DNA from: Turicibacter sp.
GTDB lineage: Bacteria > Bacillota_I > Bacilli_A > MOL361 > Turicibacteraceae
DNA length: 32,512 nucleotides
Assembly (NCBI GenBank): GCA_009787345.1
Contig: WRGF01000205.1
Span: forward strand, 1 to 32,512
Reading direction: 5' to 3'
Shown here: positions 1-5,884 of the stretch, in pieces
Numbering within the stretch: the stretch's first letter is position 1
Layout of the letters: the number at the start of each line of letters is the position of its first letter
Program-made: the position numbers and the translations under genes
Notes under the pieces: generated by a model
What the model was told of the DNA's origin: nothing
Database searches by the model: none
Seen by the model: the letters and a program-made list of their open reading frames with translations, nothing else

Positions 1-2
1 TG

Positions 3-599
3 GCGGGAACCGCCTTATTACTGGCAGGTTGCCAAGAGGGGGCAGAGGTAGCTGAACAAGAAGCACCACAAGCCGAACCGGCAACAGCTTATGAGCCGGC
101 AGAAACGGTGGCTCCGATTACTGTCGCTGAAATCCAGCAATTCCAAACTGACTGGGGGAACGGTTTGGTTGCTATCAGCACTGCTTTTGCTGACGGCGAA
201 GATTATGTGACGGTAGCAGCTGGCGTGCTTGAAGATTTATATGGGCATGATTACAATGATGGCGTGGTTTTATTTAACCCGACCATTACCCAAGAAGTCG
301 TTTTCCGCCACGATTGGGAAGGGGCAGCCTCTTACTTCATCGGGACATCTTCCCCAGCAGCTGTCATGTCTGAAGATGGGCAAGGGTTTGCTACGATGCC
401 ATGGGTAGAAGTAAACTTCTTGAATGACTGGCAATACATCGTCAATGCTGACACAGCCATTGGCATGGGGACAGTTGAAATCACTAACGCAGAGGGTGAC
501 ATTACAACTGTAGAAAAAACAATGGGCTGGCTTCGTGGGACGGATGGAAACATCCGCTTGAACTTGCACCACTCAGCGGTACCATTCGGAAACCGCTAG
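3..599 (+). CDS. Surface lipoprotein, NTF2/SnoaL-like domain (5' truncated)
   Basis: The gene begins before the window. The open frame runs from base 3 and shows the end of a lipoprotein signal peptide: a leucine-rich stretch and a lipobox L-A-G-C, with the lipidated cysteine codon at 30-32. A Glu/Ala/Pro/Gln-rich linker of about 25 residues follows, then a globular domain of about 155 residues. A GTG at 108 lies inside this frame and would drop the signal peptide, so it is not the true start. The domain (aromatic-rich, with a PWVEVNF strand, an AIGMG strand and a C-terminal LHHSAVPF ending) resembles NTF2/SnoaL-fold proteins of the ketosteroid-isomerase-like type; this is recognition from memory, not a search. 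No enzymatic role can be assigned. It is probably anchored to the outer face of the membrane. A strong hairpin terminator follows the stop directly. Confidence 0.75.
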   Translation, partial: AGTALLLAGCQEGAEVAEQEAPQAEPATAYEPAETVAPITVAEIQQFQTDWGNGLVAISTAFADGEDYVTVAAGVLEDLYGHDYNDGVVLFNPTITQEVVFRHDWEGAASYFIGTSSPAAVMSEDGQGFATMPWVEVNFLNDWQYIVNADTAIGMGTVEITNAEGDITTVEKTMGWLRGTDGNIRLNLHHSAVPFGNR

Positions 600-611
600 T
601 AAATTATAAAA

Positions 612-652
612 AAGATAGCCCCTGTCCAAAATGTGGACAGGGGCTATCTTTT
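612..652. terminator. Bidirectional intrinsic terminator
   Basis: A perfect 16-bp stem (612-627 with 635-650) with a 7-nt loop is followed by a T run on the plus strand and preceded by an A run, so it can stop transcription from both the lipoprotein gene and the convergent VOC gene, whose stop codon is only a few bases away. Confidence 0.9.
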
Positions 653-653
653 T

Positions 654-1048
654 TTATTCATGAAGTTCCAGGGGCAACCCGTCAGGGTCAAAGAAAAATG
701 TCAGCTTCTTTCCAGTGTAATCGTCGTAGCGGATAGGTTCGCAGCCGACCCCGCAGCTTTTTAAATAGGCAATGGTTTCCTCGATGCAAGGCGTAAAAAG
801 ACACAAGTGGCGAAGCCCGGCAGCTTCGGCACTTTCGGCCAACCCGGTCTTTTGGGGGCATCGGGCTTAATGAACAATTCAAGCTCCATGGCACCCATTT
901 GCAGGTCCAGCTTGATGTCGCCCTTTTTTGGCCGGTGGTTTTCCCTAATGATGGGAAGCCCTAAAATGTCCACATAAAAATGTTTGCTCGCTTCGTAGTT
1001 TGAACCAATAACGGCGATGTGATGAATTTTAGTGAAATGGCTGCACAT
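654..1048 (-). pseudogene. VOC/glyoxalase-family protein, frameshifted
   Basis: Two minus-strand frames together make one vicinal-oxygen-chelate protein of about 131 residues, the normal length of small glyoxalase-like proteins. The N-terminal part (from ATG 1048) contains KIHHIAVIG, HFYVDILGLPIIRE and MELELF; the C-terminal part contains AAGLRHLCLF and the classic ending FFFDPDGLPLELHE. The frame switches near 838-845, where one base appears to be missing after the codons for KRPG: adding one T would restore a continuous reading with the expected sequence PGLAESAEAAGLRH. The start overlaps the upstream gene stop as TGATG and has a GGAGGG Shine-Dalgarno about 9 nt away, so it was the third gene of the exporter operon. 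A TTG one codon upstream is a worse start. Substrate unknown. A sequencing or assembly error is the main alternative to true decay. Confidence 0.8.
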
Positions 1049-1500
1049 CAAGAGGCCCTCCTATTGGGAATATTGCGGACGTTGTAATACATCCGCACGA
1101 TGGATGATAATATAATGGTCCCAAATGCCAAAGCGCCGGCAATGGAAACGGTTTGGACCAGGTTGCTGAGGAAATTTTGGGTATCCCCGGCGATGAAGTG
1201 AAGCATGGTGAAATAAATCCCGCCGCCTGGGACAAAGGGAATCAGTCCCGGGATGAGCAAAACGGTGACCGGGACTTTCCTTACCCGGGCCATCACCTCG
1301 GAAAATAAGGAGATAGCCAAAGCAGCGAAGAAATTGGCGACCACTTCGCCGCTGCCTAAAAAATGGCTCATGCCATAGGCAAGGGTGCCCAAAGCGCCCC
1401 CAAGGGCGGCGAAAAACATGATTTTCCCCCGGACGTTGAAAAGGATGGAAAACCCGATGCAAGTCAGGAATGCGTAAAACATTTGTAATAAGAGTGCCAT
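1048..1500 (-). CDS. ThrE-like exporter, small subunit (YjjB/DUF3815 type)
   Basis: A 150-residue protein made almost only of hydrophobic helices (about four or five), matching the small half of split threonine/serine exporters, called ThrE_2 or YjjB. It begins MALLLQMFYAFLTCIGFSILFN and carries a glycine/proline-rich loop (LLIPGLIPFVPGGG) typical of the family; this IPGxxPxVPG motif also occurs in the large subunit. Together with the preceding gene it should form a membrane exporter for small amino acids or, by analogy with Escherichia coli YjjPB, succinate. An upstream GTG-like extension of 17 codons exists but lies inside the partner gene and lacks a ribosome site; ATG at 1500 is preceded by GGGGGG at good spacing and overlaps the partner stop as TGATG, indicating translational coupling. 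Confidence 0.88.
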   Translation of the reverse strand: MALLLQMFYAFLTCIGFSILFNVRGKIMFFAALGGALGTLAYGMSHFLGSGEVVANFFAALAISLFSEVMARVRKVPVTVLLIPGLIPFVPGGGIYFTMLHFIAGDTQNFLSNLVQTVSIAGALAFGTIILSSIVRMYYNVRNIPNRRAS

Positions 1501-2255
1501 CAGCTTGTCCCCCCTAATGAAAGCGGGATGCCGATGCCAAGGGCGATACAAGTGGCGGTCAGCACGGCTTCCGTCATTTTAGCCTGCCCGGCGACCAGGT
1601 CCCCTGCCATCAGATCCCTGACGGCGTTGGTAAGCGCCACCCCAGGGACAAGGGGCATGATGGTCCCGATGATGACCGCATCAAGGTCATGGGCTGCCCC
1701 GATGGATAAAAACAGCAAGGCCAGGACTGACACGCTGGCACTGTCCAAGATGGTGATGAAAAATGGATTGCCACCAAGCTTGGATAGGCGGGTGTCGACG
1801 ATTTTTAGGACACAGCCAATAAAAAGGGAAACAGCCGCATCCACCAGCCCGCCCCCGAAGAACAAGGTAAAACTGGAAGTGGTCAGGGCGTAGCCCAGCA
1901 TATCCACGATAAAACTGTAGTCGGGCCTCAAGTTGATTGCCTTTAACGTTTCTTTGACCACATCAATGTCCAAGGTCAGGCTGACCGTTTCCCGGCAAAG
2001 GCGGTTCAGGCGTTCGACTTTATCTAAATTGACGCTTCGCTTATGGATGCGCTTGATGCGGCTAAGGCTTCGGTTGTCTGGGGTGGTAATGGTTATCATG
2101 ATGGCGGTGGTGGCGGCATAGACATCCACCCGGGCAACGCCATAAGCCTTTGCCACCCGTTCGATGGAATCTTCCACCCGGTAAGTTTCAGCCCCGTTTT
2201 CAAGCATCAGCTTGCCTAGGTGGCCCATTACGTCCAATAAGTCATGGAATTTCAT
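1500..2255 (-). CDS. ThrE-like exporter, large subunit (YjjP/DUF1212 type)
   Basis: A 251-residue protein with a soluble N-terminal domain of about 115 residues followed by about five membrane helices. The N-terminal region has the family hallmark NGAETYRVEDSIERVAKAYG and the following VDVYAATTAIMITI strand; the membrane part includes the MPLVPGVALTNAVRDLMAGD motif characteristic of ThrE/YjjP proteins. It is the large half of a split export system whose other half is the next gene downstream, coupled by a 1-nt stop/start overlap. Substrate is likely an amino acid (threonine/serine) or a dicarboxylate; the sequence cannot decide. The start is supported by AAGGAG about 10 nt upstream. First gene of a three-gene minus-strand operon with its own promoter in the spacer shared with the cold-shock gene. 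Confidence 0.9.
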   Translation of the reverse strand: MKFHDLLDVMGHLGKLMLENGAETYRVEDSIERVAKAYGVARVDVYAATTAIMITITTPDNRSLSRIKRIHKRSVNLDKVERLNRLCRETVSLTLDIDVVKETLKAINLRPDYSFIVDMLGYALTTSSFTLFFGGGLVDAAVSLFIGCVLKIVDTRLSKLGGNPFFITILDSASVSVLALLFLSIGAAHDLDAVIIGTIMPLVPGVALTNAVRDLMAGDLVAGQAKMTEAVLTATCIALGIGIPLSLGGTS

Positions 2256-2285
2256 AAGATTTGTGCTCCTTGAGATGATGATACC

Positions 2286-2297
2286 TTTATTTTACCA
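2286..2297 (-). promoter_or_regulatory. Extended -10 promoter of the ThrE-like operon
   Basis: On the minus strand TGGTAAAAT is an extended -10 element (hexamer at 2289-2294), about 35 nt ahead of the ATG at 2255. No good -35 hexamer is visible at 16-18 nt; the TG extension may compensate. Confidence 0.5.
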
Positions 2298-2337
2298 TAG
2301 AAATGGCTAAAAAAACCAAAAAAATAGAATAATCCCA

Positions 2338-2366
2338 TTGCCAACCCCAAAATCCTGTGTTATAAT
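2338..2366 (+). promoter_or_regulatory. Promoter P1 of the cold-shock gene
   Basis: TTGCCA (2338-2343), a 17-nt spacer and a perfect TATAAT (2361-2366) preceded by TGT make a near-consensus sigma-A promoter with extended -10. Predicted start near 2373, leaving a leader of about 120 nt before the ATG, as in cspA-type genes whose leader acts as an RNA thermosensor. Confidence 0.8.
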
Positions 2367-2409
2367 TAGACTAACTTAATGTTTTTTGATTTTTCAAATA
2401 TGAGAATAA

Positions 2410-2437
2410 GTGACATCACGTTTTGCCGCATTATAAT
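2410..2437 (+). promoter_or_regulatory. Possible second promoter P2 of the cold-shock gene
   Basis: GTGACA (2410-2415), 16-nt spacer and perfect TATAAT (2432-2437) inside the long leader from P1. It would give a short leader of about 50 nt lacking the 5' part of the P1 leader. Confidence 0.5.
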
Positions 2438-2492
2438 CACAAGTTTTGAAAAAGGCACCGCATTAAGAAATAATTTTTAGGAGGTACCTAAC

Positions 2493-2693
2493 ATGACTCA
2501 AGGTACAGTTAAATGGTTCAACGCAGAAAAAGGATTCGGATTTATCACTGTTGAAGGAGAAAACGACGTATTCGCTCACTTCTCCGCAATTACTGGAGAC
2601 GGCTTCAAGTCTTTGGAAGAAGGACAAAAAGTTGAATTCGAAATCGTAGAAGGGGCTCGCGGGCCACAAGCTTCTAACATTGTTAAATTATAA
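2493..2693 (+). CDS. csp: CspA-family cold-shock protein
   Basis: A 66-residue single OB-fold nucleic-acid-binding protein of standard length. It starts [18 protein letters not shown], containing the RNP-1 motif KGFGFI, followed by RNP-2 (VFAHFSAI), and ends [12 protein letters not shown]; all surface aromatic residues that stack on single-stranded RNA or DNA are present. Such proteins act as RNA chaperones and antiterminators in the cytoplasm. The Shine-Dalgarno AGGAGG (2479-2484) is perfectly placed. Codon use is strongly biased towards A/T-ending preferred codons compared with neighbours, consistent with high expression. Two promoter-like sequences precede it and a strong terminator follows, so it is a single-gene unit. 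Confidence 0.97.
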   Translation: MTQGTVKWFNAEKGFGFITVEGENDVFAHFSAITGDGFKSLEEGQKVEFEIVEGARGPQASNIVKL

Positions 2694-2710
2694 TTTTAAC
2701 GCTGCGATAA

Positions 2711-2754
2711 AAATCACCCCACTGGATGAATTTCCGGTGGGGTGATTTTTTTGC
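2711..2754 (+). terminator. Intrinsic terminator of csp
   Basis: 15-bp stem (2711-2725 with 2734-2748; one G-U pair), 8-nt loop and a run of T from 2746 onwards. Confidence 0.92.
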
Positions 2755-2781
2755 ATAAACATTCCCTTTTTCGACTTTTTT

Positions 2782-2790
2782 TGGTAAAAT
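2782..2790 (+). promoter_or_regulatory. Extended -10 of the kinase pseudogene
   Basis: TGGTAAAAT (hexamer 2785-2790) lies 30 nt ahead of the ATG at 2821. No convincing -35. The same TGG-TAAAAT element precedes ddl and the exporter operon. Confidence 0.45.
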
Positions 2791-2820
2791 ATAACTATTG
2801 AGTGAATAGGGGGAGAATTT

Positions 2821-4425
2821 ATGGATGAGTGCCTGATCAACGAAAAAGATTTGAAAATGCAGGGGAGCCTGCTTCACGTGATAAACCAAGTCGCTAAAAA
2901 ATTGCTAGTGGGGGAGCGAGCCAGCGTTGGTCCGGAACAGCTTCAAGAAGGGATGGGAGCCATTGGCGGTTTTTTAGGGGTTGAGCGGGTAAAAATGTGG
3001 CGCATCCAGTCCCATGAAGGTGTCCCTCATTTCGTTTTGGCCTTTGAATGGCTGAGTGGCAGCTGCATCGGGGAACAGCCATTAGTCGGGCTTAAGTTTC
3101 CTTTAACCCATAACCCCATTAGTTTGAAAAATTCAACCGCCATGAACATGTGTGCTTTACCTTATCCGAAATGAATGCCCAGGACCGGGAAAGCTTAGAG
3201 CCTTTTGGGGTGAAAACAATGCTGATGACCCCGCTGTTTTTGAAAAGTGAGCTGATTGGTTTTTTTAGCATCGATGATTGCAAGCGTGAGCGCTTTTTTT
3301 CGGATGGCGAGATTGAGATGGTGGAAACCACGGCAGTCATGCTGGCCAGTTATTTCAACCAGATCGAACAGGTACGCCGGGATGCCCAGCAGGATGCCCT
3401 GCTTTTGGAATTGAATTCGAAGTTGGAGGATGCTTTAGGGGAGGCCTTAAAGGCTGGGCGCGCCAAAAGCGACTTTTTATCTGTGATGAGCCATGAGATG
3501 CGCACGCCCCTAAGTGCCATCATCGGCATGACTGCCCTTGGGTTACCGGCTAGGGAGCTGGCAAAAAAAAATAACGCCCTGCAAAAAATCGACCAAGCGT
3601 CCAAATATCTTTTGGGCATTGTCAACAACGTCCTTGAAATGTCAAAAATCGAATTGATTGCCTCTGAATTTTGCCTAAGGGAAATGGTCAAAAAAATTGA
3701 ATCCGTGGTGGGGATTTCCATGGCTAAAAAAACCATCAGAAGGAAAGCGGGCTAGGTAGTATCAAATCCCAAATCCTGTTCGTGGTCAGTGACAATGGTA
3801 CCGGTATTTCTAAAATTCAGCAACAAAAGCTGTTTCAGATGTTTGAGTAGGCAGGCAACAGCAAGGGGGGCAGCGGTCTCGGGCTAGCGATTTCCAAGCG
3901 GCTCGTCAGGTTGATGGGGGGAAGCGGCATCGAAGTTGCCTCACAAGTGGGCAAGGGTTCCAAATTTAGTTTTTCCCTTGATTTTTCGTGTTCTGCCAAG
4001 GAGCTGGAGGGCAACTGCAACCTGGTCGCCGAGATGCCCACACCCCATGAATTTTCAGGCAAGCGCCTGCTCTTGGCGGAGGATATCGACATCAATCAAG
4101 AAATTATCCTTTCCTTATTTGAAGGGAGCGATTTTGCCATCGATGTTGCCCAAAACGGGGTGGAAGCCATCGAAAAAGTCCAAAACGCCAAGCAGCCTTA
4201 TGATTTGGTTTTAATGGATGTGAAAATGCCTGAAATGGACGGCCTAGAGGCGACCCGCCTCATCCGCAGGTGGCCCGGGGCCGCCCAAAAGACACCTATC
4301 ATTGCCATGACTGCCAACGTGTTCACCGATGATGTCCTCGCTTGTTTGGAAGCGGGGATGGACGAGCACATCGGAAGCCCATCGACTTTGGGGAAATGCT
4401 GGGAAAAGTCCGGAAATTGATATAA
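2821..4425 (+). pseudogene. Hybrid histidine kinase (GAF-HisKA-HATPase-REC), multiply broken
   Basis: Pieces of one hybrid sensor kinase lie in three frames. A GAF domain starts at ATG 2821 (Shine-Dalgarno GGGGGAG) and changes frame near 3145-3150. The GAF end, a coiled linker and a HisKA domain with the phospho-acceptor motif MSHEMRTPLSAIIGMT (about 3487-3534) run to TAG 3753-3755. The ATPase domain resumes in another frame with VVSDNGTGIS and GGSGLGLAISKRLV, but the N-box segment is missing and an in-frame TAG stands at 3847-3849. A C-terminal receiver domain (LLLAEDIDIN, LVLMDVKMPEMDG, PIIAMTAN) follows, and a last frameshift near 4372 removes the conserved Lys-Pro: shifting by one base restores KPIDFGEMLGKVRKLI and stop TAA 4423-4425. 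So there are two single-base frameshifts, an internal deletion with frame change, and a nonsense mutation. It cannot make a functional kinase, though an isolated receiver fragment could be translated. Confidence 0.9.
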
Positions 4426-4430
4426 AAATA

Positions 4431-4476
4431 GGGTGTTGCAGCAAGCGATGTACCAGCTTGTTGCAACACCCTTTTT
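4431..4476. terminator. Bidirectional intrinsic terminator
   Basis: 16-bp stem (4431-4446 with 4456-4471, one G-U) and a T run on the plus strand; the A run on its left gives a T run for the minus-strand small ORF that ends at 4484. Confidence 0.9.
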
Positions 4477-4483
4477 CAAAGGA

Positions 4484-4624
4484 TTAAGGAAGAAAGCTAA
4501 CGTTCCTGACGGGAACAAAATGATACGGTGTCGGTGTGTATCCCGGCCCCAGCAAGTCGAGGATAGCGACAATCAATAAGACGAAAAACGCAAATTGGAT
4601 GGCATTTTTAAGGATAGGTTTCAT
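4484..4624 (-). CDS. Small single-pass membrane protein, 46 residues
   Basis: A short ORF starting at ATG 4624 with an excellent Shine-Dalgarno (AGGAGG, about 8 nt upstream). It encodes three basic N-terminal residues (MKPILKN), one hydrophobic helix of about 18 residues (AIQFAFFVLLIVAILDLL) and a proline-rich tail (GPGYTPTPYHFVPVRNVSF). A longer in-frame start exists at 4729 but has no ribosome site and would extend through non-hydrophobic sequence. The stop lies just before a bidirectional terminator, so the ORF has the setting of a real gene. Positive-inside rule predicts N-terminus in, tail outside. No family recognised; function unknown. Confidence 0.65.
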   Translation of the reverse strand: MKPILKNAIQFAFFVLLIVAILDLLGPGYTPTPYHFVPVRNVSFLP

Positions 4625-4749
4625 GTGTTGGCCTCCTAAAAGTAAGTTAATTCTAAAAGTGGCTTCGGGATAATTTATGCTTCCGGCGCAATTAAAAGAA
4701 CCTTTTGTACGCAATAGAAATATTCGCATAGACTAACAGTGGGGAAAAG

Positions 4750-4758
4750 TGGTAAAAT
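4750..4758 (+). promoter_or_regulatory. Extended -10 promoter of ddl
   Basis: TGGTAAAAT (hexamer 4753-4758), about 80 nt ahead of the ddl start. The leader contains an imperfect hairpin (4781-4788 with 4801-4808). A TTGACA at 4766-4771 has no matching -10 and was not used. Confidence 0.5.
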
Positions 4759-4839
4759 AGATAAGTTGACAATACCTAGTCCCCTCCCGCAACCATGCAT
4801 GGGAGAGGTCTGATAAATGAGATGAGGAAGGTGATTTCG

Positions 4840-5742
4840 ATGCGAATCGGTGTATTAATGGGTGGGATTTCCAGCGAACGCGAGATTTCCTTGAATTCGG
4901 GCAGGTTGATCATTGAAAACATAGACAAAGAAAAATTTGAGGCGGTGCCCATCGTCATAGATAAAAAAGAGGACGTTTTCACCAAGTGTCAGGGCATTGA
5001 TTTTGCCCTGAACGTCCTGCACGGGAAGTTTGGGGAAGACGGGGGGGTCCAGACCATTTTGGAGGCCCTGGGCATCCCGTATTCCGGTTGCGGGCCCCTT
5101 GCTTCGGCACTGGCCATGGACAAGGACCTGACCAAAAAAATCCTGAAAGCCTCCGGCATCCGCACGGCCCGTTGGGTCATGTCTTCGTCTGTTGATGATA
5201 TTGACTATGCGGGACTAGATGCTATTGGCTATCCATTTTTCGTAAAGCCCAATAGCGGTGGCTCATCCGTTGCCACGAACCTGGTCAAAACCCGCGAAGG
5301 GATTGCCCCGGCTGTTTTGGAAGCCTTGAAATACGACAAAGAAGTCATGATTGAGGAATACATCAAAGGGGATGAAATCTCCACCCCGGTCATCGACGGC
5401 AAGGTCTACCCAGTAGTAGCCATCAAGCCAAAAGGGGAATTCTTCGACATCAAAGCCAAGTATGAAATCGGGGCTTCCGAGGAATTCGTGGTGGAACTGG
5501 AGCCAGCCCTTCAAAAAGAAGTCAATGAAATGCTCCTTGCTACTTGGAAGGAACTGAAACTGGAAGGCTATGCCCGCATCGACATGCTCATCCGGGATAA
5601 TGTTCCTTACCTTCTTGAAATCAATACTCTGCCAGGGATGGGCCCAACAGGCTTGATGCCCCAAAGCTTCATGTCCAAAGGGCATACCTACGCAGACTTG
5701 GTGGCGACTTTAATCGAGGTGTCACAAAAAATCGAAAGATAA
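4840..5742 (+). CDS. ddl: D-alanine--D-alanine ligase
   Basis: A 300-residue ATP-grasp ligase that joins two D-alanines using ATP, providing the dipeptide that MurF adds to the peptidoglycan precursor. Visible family motifs: MRIGVLMGGISSEREIS at the N-terminus, LHGKFGEDGGVQ, the ATP-grasp loop KPNSGGSSV, EEYIKGDEIS, the metal-binding RIDMLI and LEINTLPGM with the catalytic Glu and Asn, and the final MLPQS-like stretch LMPQSFMSKG. Length is close to the short (DdlB-like) form. ATG 4840 is chosen because the homologous N-terminus begins there and AAGGTGA stands 8 nt upstream; in-frame ATGs at 4795 and 4822 add non-homologous residues. Single-gene unit with its own promoter and a large terminator. 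Confidence 0.96.
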   Translation: MRIGVLMGGISSEREISLNSGRLIIENIDKEKFEAVPIVIDKKEDVFTKCQGIDFALNVLHGKFGEDGGVQTILEALGIPYSGCGPLASALAMDKDLTKKILKASGIRTARWVMSSSVDDIDYAGLDAIGYPFFVKPNSGGSSVATNLVKTREGIAPAVLEALKYDKEVMIEEYIKGDEISTPVIDGKVYPVVAIKPKGEFFDIKAKYEIGASEEFVVELEPALQKEVNEMLLATWKELKLEGYARIDMLIRDNVPYLLEINTLPGMGPTGLMPQSFMSKGHTYADLVATLIEVSQKIER

Positions 5743-5747
5743 CAGCA

Positions 5748-5796
5748 AGCTATCAAAAAAGAGCGTTCGGCAAGCGAACGTTCTTTTTTGATAGCT
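5748..5796. terminator. Long hairpin terminator after ddl
   Basis: 22-bp stem (5748-5769 with 5775-5796, one G-U) with a 5-nt loop. The A/T tracts are inside the stem, so the inner GC-rich hairpin followed by TTTTTT works as terminator in both directions. Confidence 0.88.
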
Positions 5797-5840
5797 GTGT
5801 AGAAGCCGATGGGGATTACAACGTAAAATTGTACAAAAAT

Positions 5841-5884
5841 AGGATGCCAAAGAAGTGGTTTTCTTCTTTGGCATCCTTTTTTTT
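5841..5884. terminator. Bidirectional intrinsic terminator of the MMPL gene
   Basis: Perfect 15-bp stem (5841-5855 with 5863-5877), loop of 7 nt, T run to the right and an A-rich stretch (5834-5839) to the left, giving T residues for minus-strand transcripts ending after 5883. Confidence 0.88.

Noticed and set aside
4766-4771. TTGACA hexamer upstream of ddl as a -35 element
   Set aside because: No -10-like sequence at 16-18 nt downstream (GCAACC there); the TGGTAAAAT at 4750-4758 is a better promoter candidate.
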